52,100 bases of DNA. It comes from Pseudoalteromonas sp. MMG010 (GTDB lineage Bacteria > Pseudomonadota > Gammaproteobacteria > Enterobacterales > Alteromonadaceae). The notes under the pieces are model-generated. The model did not search any database, was not told the origin of the DNA, and was given only the letters and a program-made list of their open reading frames with translations. This document shows positions 21,497 through 34,582 of the stretch, one piece after another (positions within the stretch are counted from its first letter, which is position 1; each line of letters starts with the position of its first letter). A program made the position numbers and the translations under genes. The stretch covers positions 1 to 52,100 of the forward strand of contig NZ_JAGJEG010000019.1 of assembly GCF_018100905.1 (NCBI RefSeq), read 5' to 3'.

Positions 21497-22600
21497 ATGC
21501 AAATAACAATTTCAAGAGACCAATTTTTAAAACCTTTGGTACAAGTCTCTGGTGCTATAGAGCGCAAACATACCTTACCGATATTATCTAATGTATTATT
21601 AGTAATCGAAAATGGACAACTTTCAATGACAGGCACAGACCTTGAAATTGAACTCGTTGCTGGCGTATTTGTAGGTGAAGATGTCGCTGATACCAAGCTC
21701 ACTTTACCGGCTAAAAAATTACTGGATATTTGTAAAAGTTTACCCGATGCATCAGAACTTACTTTAAGTTTAAAAGAGCATCAGTTATTGCTTACCAGTG
21801 GTAAAAGCCGATTTTCATTGACAACATTGGCTGCTGAAGATTTCCCTAATTTAGAGCAATGGGATGGCGAAGTTGAATTTCAGCTAACACGCCTCGAGTT
21901 GAGAAAATTACTTGAAAGCACTCATTTTTCAATGGCTAATCAAGATGTACGTTATTATCTTAATGGTATGTCATTCGAAGTTGATAATAATGATATAAAA
22001 ACGGTGGCCACAGACGGGCACCGATTAGCCATAGCACAAAAAGAATTAGCTCAATCTTTAAATACGCAACGACAACTGATTATTCCGCGTAAAGGCGTTC
22101 AAGAAATTATGCGTTTAATGGTTGCAGATGAAGAGCTTGTAACAATTCAATTTGGTGCCAATCACATTCGTATTATCGATATTGAATTTACTTTTACCAG
22201 TAAATTAGTTGATGGCCGTTTTCCTGATTATCGTCGTGTATTACCTCGAGGCGGTGATAAGATAATTACAGCAAATAGAGAGTGGATACGCAGTGCTTTT
22301 CAACGCGTGTCTATTTTGTCGAATGAGAAATTTCGTGGTGTTCGTTTAAATCTTTCTAATGGTTTATTAAAAATTACTGCTAATAATCCAGAGCAAGAAG
22401 AAGCCGAAGAAATTGTAGAAGTGATGTACGAAGGCGATGACTTAGAAATAGGTTTTAATGTGTCTTATGTACTTGATGTATTAAACACTTTAAAAACTGA
22501 AGATGTGCAATTTACATTAGCAGACTCTAACAGTAGTGCATTAATAGAAGGTGCTGGTGATGATGAAGCAATGTATGTTGTTATGCCTATGCGTTTATAA
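21497..22600 (+). CDS. dnaN: DNA polymerase III sliding clamp (beta)
   Basis: Ring-shaped processivity factor that tethers Pol III and many repair proteins. It is 367 aa, matching the three-fold repeated clamp domain. The N terminus (MQITISRDQFLKPLVQVSGA) and the C-terminal VVMPMRL, which shapes the partner-binding pocket, are typical. It lies 13 bp after dnaA and is probably cotranscribed with it. Confidence 0.98.
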   Translation: MQITISRDQFLKPLVQVSGAIERKHTLPILSNVLLVIENGQLSMTGTDLEIELVAGVFVGEDVADTKLTLPAKKLLDICKSLPDASELTLSLKEHQLLLTSGKSRFSLTTLAAEDFPNLEQWDGEVEFQLTRLELRKLLESTHFSMANQDVRYYLNGMSFEVDNNDIKTVATDGHRLAIAQKELAQSLNTQRQLIIPRKGVQEIMRLMVADEELVTIQFGANHIRIIDIEFTFTSKLVDGRFPDYRRVLPRGGDKIITANREWIRSAFQRVSILSNEKFRGVRLNLSNGLLKITANNPEQEEAEEIVEVMYEGDDLEIGFNVSYVLDVLNTLKTEDVQFTLADSNSSALIEGAGDDEAMYVVMPMRL

Positions 22601-22615
22601 GAATATAAACGCATA

Positions 22616-23710
22616 ATGAGCTTAAGTCATTTGAGCCTCAAGTATTTTAGAAATATTGAGGCATTGACGCTAGAACCTGTTGATGGTGTTAATATTATTT
22701 ATGGAGCTAATGGCAGTGGTAAAACAAGTCTGTTAGAGGCCATATATTACCTTTCACATGGTAAATCTTTTAGAACACCGAAGCACAAAAGTATAATATC
22801 TCATCAGCAATCTCAATTTATTATTCATGGAAGAAAAACATTACATGATTTATCTATTCCTATTGGTATTAGTAAATCACAATCTGGCGACACACAATTA
22901 AAAATACAGGGTAAAGCGAGCAGAAAAGTATCTGACTTAGCACAATTAATGCCTGTACAGGTCATTACCCCTGAAAGTTATTCTTTATTTTTTGGTGGGC
23001 CAAAAGAGCGCAGAAAGTTTTTAGATTTAGGTTTGTTCCACGTGGAACATGAGTTTTTTTATTTATGGCAATCGTTTAATAAAGTATTAAAACAACGCAA
23101 TGCCTTATTAAAATCTAAACCTAAGAATTATTTTGATCAAATTAAGTTTTGGGACAAAGAATTTGTTAGACTGGCAGAACAAATAAATAAATTAAGATTG
23201 GCGTATATAGCTAGGTTTCAATCTCATTTTTTTGATAAAATGTGTGCAGAATTAAGCCTAATACGCGATATTAATATACAGTTTAATGCTGGCTGGAAAG
23301 ATGATGAATCTTTAGCTGATGCATTAGAAAAAAACTTTGAGCGAGATTCTCGCCAAGGTTTTACCAGTAAAGGTCCTCATAAGGCCGATTTTAATTTTAG
23401 TGTTGATGGCAATAGCGTAGAAAACATATTTTCACGCGGGCAATTAAAATTGTTACTGTATGCTTTAAAAGTAACGCAAAATAGTTTAATTGAGCTTGAG
23501 ACCGATAAGCAATCTATATTGCTAATAGATGATTTACCTTCAGAATTAGGTGAAGATACAAAAGAGAAAGTGGGACAGTTATTGTCACATTGTCGTTCTC
23601 AAATTTTTATATCTTCTATTTTATCTGAAAGTATTTCTGCTGTGGTGGAACCCATGAAACGAGAACTAAAAATGTTCCACGTGAAACATGGCAACCTAAT
23701 AACAAGATAA
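22616..23710 (+). CDS. recF: Recombination mediator RecF
   Basis: SMC-like ATPase that with RecO and RecR loads RecA at gapped DNA. It is 364 aa. Walker A GANGSGKTS begins at residue 30, the ABC signature region is SRGQLKLLLYALK and Walker B is ILLIDDLPSELG. The coding sequence contains two parS sites (23034-23049 and 23673-23688). Both encode an FHVxH peptide; the second is part of the C-terminal tail MFHVKHGNLITR. It is 15 bp after dnaN and 12 bp before gyrB. Confidence 0.97.
   Translation: MSLSHLSLKYFRNIEALTLEPVDGVNIIYGANGSGKTSLLEAIYYLSHGKSFRTPKHKSIISHQQSQFIIHGRKTLHDLSIPIGISKSQSGDTQLKIQGKASRKVSDLAQLMPVQVITPESYSLFFGGPKERRKFLDLGLFHVEHEFFYLWQSFNKVLKQRNALLKSKPKNYFDQIKFWDKEFVRLAEQINKLRLAYIARFQSHFFDKMCAELSLIRDINIQFNAGWKDDESLADALEKNFERDSRQGFTSKGPHKADFNFSVDGNSVENIFSRGQLKLLLYALKVTQNSLIELETDKQSILLIDDLPSELGEDTKEKVGQLLSHCRSQIFISSILSESISAVVEPMKRELKMFHVKHGNLITR
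23034..23049. promoter_or_regulatory. parS: parS site 1 (ParB loading site)
   Basis: TGTTCCACGTGGAACA is a perfect 16 bp palindrome. It differs from the canonical TGTTTCACGTGAAACA by a symmetric pair of changes and matches the Pseudomonas-type parS core. It sits inside recF, about 9 kb right of oriC. Confidence 0.92.
23673..23688. promoter_or_regulatory. parS: parS site 2 (ParB loading site)
   Basis: TGTTCCACGTGAAACA differs from canonical parS at one position. It lies in the last codons of recF, 639 bp from parS site 1. Two sites so close together would form one loading cluster for the ParB encoded at 9489-10397. Confidence 0.92.
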
Positions 23711-26149
<2,439 letters not shown>

Positions 26150-26162
26150 ACGTATCTAAAAA

Positions 26163-26192
26163 TAAAAAAAGGAGCCTGTTGGCTCCTTTTTT
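26163..26192 (+). terminator. Rho-independent terminator of the dnaA-gyrB unit
   Basis: The stem AAAAGGAGCC/GGCTCCTTTT (26167-26176 with 26181-26190) has a 4-nt TGTT loop and is followed by T residues. It lies about 17 bp past the gyrB stop. Confidence 0.93.
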
Positions 26193-26215
26193 ATTTTATC
26201 AACCGCACAAACTGC

Positions 26216-26244
26216 TTAAAACCTGAGTGTGCACAAGGTATACT
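26216..26244 (+). promoter_or_regulatory. Possible glyQS promoter
   Basis: TTAAAA (26216-26221) and TATACT (26239-26244), 17 bp apart, lie 45 bp before glyQ and just after the gyrB terminator. The -35 match is poor, so this is tentative. Confidence 0.35.
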
Positions 26245-26288
26245 TAGGGTAATTTTCACGCTACTTCTTAGATAGTAAAAAGCCAAAT

Positions 26289-27191
26289 ATGCAAAAATAT
26301 GACATTAAAACCTTTCAAGGTTTGATCCTGGCTTTACAGGATTATTGGGCACAGCAAGGCTGTGTCATTATTCAACCACTCGATATGGAAGTGGGTGCAG
26401 GGACATTTCATCCGCAAACATTTTTAAAATCAATTGGTCCAGAGCCAATGTCGAGCGCGTATGTACAACCATGTCGTCGTCCTACCGATGGTCGATACGG
26501 TGAAAACCCAAACCGCCTACAACATTACTACCAATTTCAAGTTGTGTTAAAACCATCTCCAGAGAACATTCAAGAGCTTTACTTGGGATCTTTAGAAGCG
26601 ATGGGGATAGATACACTTACTCATGAAGTACGCTTTGTTGAAGATAACTGGGAATCACCCACACTTGGCGCTTGGGGCTTAGGTTGGGAAATTTGGTTAA
26701 ATGGTATGGAAGTAACACAGTTTACCTACTTTCAACAAGTTGGTGGCTTAGAGTGTTCTCCTGTTACAGGCGAAATTACCTATGGCCTAGAACGTTTAGC
26801 AATGTACATTCAAGGCGTAGATAGCATTTACGACCTAGTATGGGCAGATGGTCCGTTAGGGCGAGTAACGTATGGAGATGTTTTCCATCAAAATGAAGTA
26901 GAGCAGTCTACTTACAATTTTGAACATGCAAACGTAGATGATTTATTTGCACAGTTTGATAAATGTGAAGCAGAGAGCCAAAAGTTAATTGAAGCTAACT
27001 TACCACTACCTGCATACGAGCAAGTAATGAAAGCATCGCACGCCTTTAACTTATTAGATGCACGTCACGCAATTTCGGTTACAGAGCGTCAGCGTTATAT
27101 TTTACGCGTTCGAGCGCTATCTAAAGCATGCGCACAAAGCTATTACGATGCACGTGAAGCGCTTGGTTTCCCGCTGTGTAAGGATAAGTAA
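26289..27191 (+). CDS. glyQ: Glycine-tRNA ligase alpha subunit
   Basis: Catalytic class II synthetase subunit of the bacterial heterotetrameric glycyl-tRNA synthetase (alpha2beta2). It is 300 aa. Motif regions [20 protein letters not shown] and the conserved [19 protein letters not shown] and [19 protein letters not shown] are all present. glyS begins one base after the stop, so expression is matched by translational coupling. In E. coli the pair sits elsewhere; neighbouring gyrB is common in marine gammaproteobacteria. Confidence 0.97.
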   Translation: MQKYDIKTFQGLILALQDYWAQQGCVIIQPLDMEVGAGTFHPQTFLKSIGPEPMSSAYVQPCRRPTDGRYGENPNRLQHYYQFQVVLKPSPENIQELYLGSLEAMGIDTLTHEVRFVEDNWESPTLGAWGLGWEIWLNGMEVTQFTYFQQVGGLECSPVTGEITYGLERLAMYIQGVDSIYDLVWADGPLGRVTYGDVFHQNEVEQSTYNFEHANVDDLFAQFDKCEAESQKLIEANLPLPAYEQVMKASHAFNLLDARHAISVTERQRYILRVRALSKACAQSYYDAREALGFPLCKDK

Positions 27192-27192
27192 A

Positions 27193-29262
27193 ATGTCAGC
27201 ACAAAATTTATTAGTAGAAATTGGCACAGAAGAGTTGCCACCAAAAGCACTGCGTAAATTAGCAGAATCTTTTGCTGCAAATTTAACTCAAGAGCTAGCT
27301 ACACTCGAACTAGCGCACGAAGGTGTAAGTTGGTATGCATCGCCTCGTCGTTTAGGTTTACAAGTAAAAGCACTTGCAGCTAAACAACAAGATAAAGAAG
27401 TAGAAAAACGTGGACCCGCTACCAAAGCTGCATTTGATAGTGAAGGTAACCCAACTAAAGCCGCAATGGGTTGGGCACGTGGTTGTGGTATTGATGTGAG
27501 TGAAGCTGACACACTTGAAACAGATAAAGGTGCTTGGTTATTGCACATTGCTAAAGTAGCAGGGCAAGAAACCAAAGCACTTATGAGTGACGCGATTGCT
27601 AAATCATTAGCGAAGTTACCTATTCCAAAACCAATGCGTTGGGGGGCTAATAAAACACAATTTATTCGTCCTGTTCACACCGTAACTATTTTATTTGGTG
27701 ATGCGCTACTGGAAGGTGAAATACTAGGTAAGCAAATAACTAATCAGTTGCAAGGTCATCGTTTTCATCACCCAGAAAAAATTAGCATCAACCATGCTGA
27801 TGATATTTTTGATGTGCTTAAATCAGCTTACGTTATTGCTGATTACGAACAACGCAAAGCGCAAATTCGTGCACAAATAGAAGAGGCTGCTAGTGCAGTT
27901 AACGCTGTTGTTGCAATGGATGAAGATTTACTCGAAGAAGTAACATCATTAGTTGAGTGGCCAGTAACGTTAACGGCAACATTTGAAGAAGCATTTTTAG
28001 ATGTACCAGCCGAAGCCCTTATTTACACCATGAAGGACGATCAAAAATATTTCCCGTTACTTGATCAAGATGGCAAGCTTTTAAACAAATTCTTATTTGT
28101 ATCTAACATTGAAAGTAAAGACCCGAGTGTCGTTATTTCTGGTAACGAAAAAGTAGTGCGTCCACGTTTAGCCGATGCACAGTTTTTCTATGAAACAGAT
28201 AAAAAGAAATCATTAGAGAGCAGACTCGATTCGCTTGATACCGTTTTATTCCAAAAGCAATTAGGTACACTTAAAGATAAGTCTGTACGTATTAGCGAAT
28301 TAGCTGGTTATATAGCAGAGCAGCTTGGCGCAGATAAAGACCTTGCAAAACGTGCTGGCTTATTAAGTAAAACAGACTTAATGACAGAAATGGTCATGGA
28401 ATTTACCGACGTACAAGGTGTAATGGGAATGCACTATGCTCGCCACGATGGTGAAGCAGAAGATGTCGCCTTAGCGCAAAACGAACAATACATGCCACGT
28501 TTTGCTGGTGACAATTTACCAACAAACTTAATCAGCTGTGCCGTCGCAATTGCAGATAAGTTTGATACGCTGGTAGGTATTTTTGGTATAGGCCAAGCAC
28601 CAAAAGGTGATAAAGACCCATTTGCACTTCGTCGTGCTGCTATTGGCGCACTACGCATTATGGTAGAAAAAGAACTGCCGCTTGATATCTTAGACCTAGT
28701 AGCTAAAGCACAAACATTGTTTGGCGATAAGTTAACTAATCTCAATGTATCGACCGATGTATTTGATTTTATGCTTGGACGTTTCCGCACATGGTATCAA
28801 GATGAAGGGATTGAAGTAGACGTAATTCAAGCTGTGCTTGTACGTCGTCCAACTAAACCGGTTGATTTTGATCGTCGTGTTAAAGCCGTAAGTCATTTTC
28901 GTACTTTAGAGGCAGCAGAAGCGCTTGCCGCAGCGAATAAACGTGTAGGTAATATACTGGCTAAAAATAACATTACCAGCGAAGGTAATGTTGATGAGAG
29001 CCTATTAAGCGATGACGCAGAAAAAGTATTAGCATCACAAGTTGCAAAGTTTGCCACTGAGCTTGCTCCACTTTATGCAGACGGTAACTACCAAGAAGCA
29101 TTAAGTCAATTAGCGGGTATTCGTCAAAGTGTTGATAACTTTTTTGACAACGTGATGGTTATGGCCGACGATGAAGCTGTTAAGCAAAATCGTCTTGCAC
29201 TATTAAGCCAGTTAAGCGGATTGTTTTTAGGTATTGCAGATATTTCTGTTTTACAAAAATAA
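27193..29262 (+). CDS. glyS: Glycine-tRNA ligase beta subunit
   Basis: tRNA-binding subunit that completes the glycyl-tRNA synthetase. It is 689 aa, the same as E. coli, from the ATG before [20 protein letters not shown] 45-codon upstream extension would overlap glyQ and has no family similarity. The B3/B4-like and HD-like domains are expected in the middle, with an anticodon-binding-like domain at the C-terminal end ([10 protein letters not shown] onward). The last gene of a two-gene operon, closed by a terminator. Confidence 0.97.
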   Translation: MSAQNLLVEIGTEELPPKALRKLAESFAANLTQELATLELAHEGVSWYASPRRLGLQVKALAAKQQDKEVEKRGPATKAAFDSEGNPTKAAMGWARGCGIDVSEADTLETDKGAWLLHIAKVAGQETKALMSDAIAKSLAKLPIPKPMRWGANKTQFIRPVHTVTILFGDALLEGEILGKQITNQLQGHRFHHPEKISINHADDIFDVLKSAYVIADYEQRKAQIRAQIEEAASAVNAVVAMDEDLLEEVTSLVEWPVTLTATFEEAFLDVPAEALIYTMKDDQKYFPLLDQDGKLLNKFLFVSNIESKDPSVVISGNEKVVRPRLADAQFFYETDKKKSLESRLDSLDTVLFQKQLGTLKDKSVRISELAGYIAEQLGADKDLAKRAGLLSKTDLMTEMVMEFTDVQGVMGMHYARHDGEAEDVALAQNEQYMPRFAGDNLPTNLISCAVAIADKFDTLVGIFGIGQAPKGDKDPFALRRAAIGALRIMVEKELPLDILDLVAKAQTLFGDKLTNLNVSTDVFDFMLGRFRTWYQDEGIEVDVIQAVLVRRPTKPVDFDRRVKAVSHFRTLEAAEALAAANKRVGNILAKNNITSEGNVDESLLSDDAEKVLASQVAKFATELAPLYADGNYQEALSQLAGIRQSVDNFFDNVMVMADDEAVKQNRLALLSQLSGLFLGIADISVLQK

Positions 29263-29278
29263 TCAGACTTAACGATTT

Positions 29279-29305
29279 AAAAGCCAGCTTAATGCTGGCT
29301 TTTTA
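29279..29305 (+). terminator. Rho-independent terminator of glyQS
   Basis: The stem AAAAGCCAGC/GCTGGCTTTT (29279-29288 with 29294-29303) has a 5-nt loop and ends in T residues, shortly after the glyS stop. Confidence 0.92.
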
Positions 29306-29330
29306 GTTTTTACATTAAAAAGGAGTACAT

Positions 29331-29768
29331 ATGAAACGTATTTTAACGCTAGCATTAATTGGTTTACTGAGCGCGTGTTCAAGCCAAGTCTCAATTGAAA
29401 ATATTCTGCCAGAAAAGCAATTAGATCGTGATATGTATTTACGTGGTGACTTTAATTTAATGGATGCCGAACCACAATATAAATTTATACAAGTGGCACC
29501 TGCTATTTATCAGGCAGAAGTTAGGTTTTCGACTCCAGGAAAAGTGTACGAATTTAAAATAGCCGATGCTGATTTTAGTGAAGGTTACAACTGTGGTTAT
29601 CGTAATACACAAACTACAGGCGAGTTAATACTAGGTAAGCCAATGCCAACCGATTGCTATGTAATTTATAATAATTTTAGCTTTAAGCCTGCAATGAAAG
29701 GGTACTTTATTGTCAGTATTGATTACAGTGATTATGACAAACCACAAGTGACAATAACAAAGAAATAA
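29331..29768 (+). CDS. Small lipoprotein of unknown function
   Basis: A 145 aa protein with a clear lipoprotein signal: charged MKR, a hydrophobic stretch and lipobox LSAC with the acylated cysteine at residue 16. Ser17 at +2 predicts sorting to the outer membrane. The mature part is rich in beta-strand-like alternation. It has two cysteines (in GYNCGYRN and TDCYVIY) that could form a disulfide, and a segment DMYLRGDFNLMDAEPQYKF that faintly recalls carbohydrate-binding E-set domains. I do not recognise the family. It has a good AAGGAG ribosome site and stands alone between the glyQS terminator and the RAYT unit. Confidence 0.8.
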   Translation: MKRILTLALIGLLSACSSQVSIENILPEKQLDRDMYLRGDFNLMDAEPQYKFIQVAPAIYQAEVRFSTPGKVYEFKIADADFSEGYNCGYRNTQTTGELILGKPMPTDCYVIYNNFSFKPAMKGYFIVSIDYSDYDKPQVTITKK

Positions 29769-29868
29769 CTGTAAGTTTTAAAGCTATCAGTTTTAACAGA
29801 GCGAGAGAATTTATAGGCTTATGACAAGGAGGTTGTGAGCTTAATAGCAAATAAAAAAAGTCATTTTA

Positions 29869-29902
29869 GTAGGTTGGGTTGAGTGAAGCGAAACCCAACA
29901 CG
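29869..29902 (+). repeat. REP hairpin upstream of RAYT
   Basis: GTAGGTTGGGTTGAG followed by GCGAAACCCAAC. An 8 bp stem GTTGGGTT/AACCCAAC (29873-29880 with 29892-29899) has an 11-nt loop. It is an inverted copy of the repeat at 30496-30530. This sequence type is a widespread REP family associated with IS200-like transposases. Confidence 0.88.
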
Positions 29903-29958
29903 CATTTTAAATCCCATCTATACTTTTATTCTATTTTAATCGTTTAGGCTAAATTTTC

Positions 29959-30483
29959 ATGCGCTATAGGCGTATATTAGAAGCGGGTGCATGCTACTTT
30001 TTTACAGTAAATTTAGAAAATAGAACTCAATCATTGCTTGTTGAGCATATAGAGTTATTGCGTCGTGTATATTTAAAAGTGGTAAAAAGGCATCCAACTA
30101 AGACCATTGCGATAGTTATCATGCCCGATCATCTTCATGCTATTTGGCAGTTACCTAAACACGATAATAATTATGCAACACGTTGGCGGTTAATAAAATC
30201 TGGATTTTCTCGAGGGTTACCACCAATTGAATCCTGTAATATTAGTCGAATAGCCAAGGGTGAACGTGGAATTTGGCAGCGGCGTTATTGGGAGCATAAA
30301 ATACGCAATGAGCAAGATTTAAATAATCATATAAATTACATTCACTATAACCCTGTGAAACATAAACATGTAAGTAAAGTGAGTGATTGGCCGTTCTCAA
30401 GTTTTCATAAATATGTGCGTGATGGAAGGTTAACGAAAGACTGGGGAGATAAAGTTACGATGATGACTAATTATGATGAATAA
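29959..30483 (+). CDS. REP-associated tyrosine transposase (RAYT)
   Basis: A 174 aa member of the Y1/IS200-like HUH superfamily in its domesticated REP-associated form. The HUH metal-binding motif is in VIMPDHLHAIWQLP, and the likely catalytic tyrosine is in NNHINYIHYNPVKH. RRYWEHKIRNEQDL is also typical. RAYTs nick and join DNA at REP hairpins and are thought to spread those repeats around the chromosome. Here the gene is intact and lies between two inverted REPs. It has no weighty ribosome site ahead of the ATG, suggesting low expression. It may be a recent single-gene insertion between the lipoprotein gene and tusA. Confidence 0.92.
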   Translation: MRYRRILEAGACYFFTVNLENRTQSLLVEHIELLRRVYLKVVKRHPTKTIAIVIMPDHLHAIWQLPKHDNNYATRWRLIKSGFSRGLPPIESCNISRIAKGERGIWQRRYWEHKIRNEQDLNNHINYIHYNPVKHKHVSKVSDWPFSSFHKYVRDGRLTKDWGDKVTMMTNYDE

Positions 30484-30495
30484 ACACGCTGTCTG

Positions 30496-30530
30496 GTTTG
30501 TTGGGTTTCGTAAAACTCAACCCAACCTAC
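30496..30530 (-). repeat. REP hairpin downstream of RAYT (inverted copy)
   Basis: On the minus strand it reads GTAGGTTGGGTTGAG, a 6-nt variable part, then CGAAACCCAAC. The stem GTTGGGTT/AACCCAAC (30500-30507 with 30519-30526) has an 11-nt loop. It ends 6 bp from the tusA stop, so it could also serve as the 3' hairpin of the tusA transcript. Confidence 0.88.
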
Positions 30531-30536
30531 ACAGGT

Positions 30537-30776
30537 TTAAAGCCCTTTCTTTACCACATATCTATACGGCGCTTCATCGGTGTCTGTAGCCACCAGCGTG
30601 TGATCCATAAACGTACAAAAGCTCGGAATGTCGCGAGTGGTTGATGGGTCATCGGCCGTTATTAAAAGTGTTTCACCGTTATTCATTTTACGTATAGCAG
30701 CACGTACCATCATAACCGGTTCAGGGCAACGCAGGCCTATGGCATCTAATTGGTGATCGGGATTATCAAAGCTCAT
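30537..30776 (-). CDS. tusA: Sulfurtransferase TusA
   Basis: Small (79 aa) persulfide carrier that accepts sulfur from IscS and passes it on for 2-thiouridine synthesis in tRNA and other routes. The catalytic CPEP motif is at residues 17-20 ([17 protein letters not shown]), followed by the family DDPST motif. It stands alone on the minus strand. Its stop is almost touching the REP hairpin of the RAYT unit. Confidence 0.95.
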   Translation of the reverse strand: MSFDNPDHQLDAIGLRCPEPVMMVRAAIRKMNNGETLLITADDPSTTRDIPSFCTFMDHTLVATDTDEAPYRYVVKKGL

Positions 30777-30936
30777 TTTTGGTTACCTATAAATTAGTCC
30801 GAACGGCATAAGGGTGGGAGTTTAACGTATTTAAACTTCTTGGTTAACTGTTTTACCGTACTCTAAACTTAAAAATTATATTTTAATAATTTTTACACCC
30901 GATCACATTATTAATTTTTACATTAGCGGTATAAAA

Positions 30937-30968
30937 AAAGGTGTATTAACTTTCGTTAGTACACCTTT
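30937..30968. terminator. Terminator of fadBA (hairpin usable both ways)
   Basis: A 14 bp stem with one G-T type mismatch (30937-30950 with 30955-30968) has loop TTTC and A/T runs on both sides. On the minus strand it ends fadBA transcription about 35 bp past the fadA stop. Confidence 0.88.
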
Positions 30969-31001
30969 TTGCTCACCAAAGTGGTTTACGTATTTAGAGT
31001 A

Positions 31002-34335
<3,334 letters not shown>

Positions 34336-34364
34336 TATTAATTCTCCCTAGTTGACGAACTAAG

Positions 34365-34380
34365 ACTGGTACGATGAGTT
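34365..34380. promoter_or_regulatory. Candidate FadR operator upstream of fadBA
   Basis: ACTGGTACGATGAGTT resembles the E. coli FadR operator (ACTGGTCNGACCAGTT), with three mismatches outside the variable base. It lies 30-45 bp before fadB, where a repressor would act. FadR-controlled fadBA is known in E. coli and Vibrio; some relatives use PsrA instead. Confidence 0.5.
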
Positions 34381-34582
34381 GTAATTTCAATCAGTGTGCT
34401 TGCTTTAAATAAAAAATGCAACGAAAAAATTTATTCAGTTATAAACTGCTGGTTAAAATATAGTTTGTTTGGTGCTAAGGTGGGTATGAATTTTTAAGCC
34501 TAATTGTTTTATTTTTATGTGAGTGTATAGGGGTTAAAAGTAACCCGTTGTTTATTTAATTAACTACGCCTAAAAGGACATC

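Larger units (their letters stand above)
29869..30530. mobile_element. RAYT-REP unit
   Basis: A self-contained block of about 660 bp: left REP hairpin, RAYT gene, right REP hairpin in inverted orientation. No target-site duplication is obvious. Conserved housekeeping genes border it on both sides. Confidence 0.8.

Noticed and set aside
27058..27192. Extended GlyS N terminus
   Set aside because: It overlaps glyQ entirely and shows no synthetase similarity.
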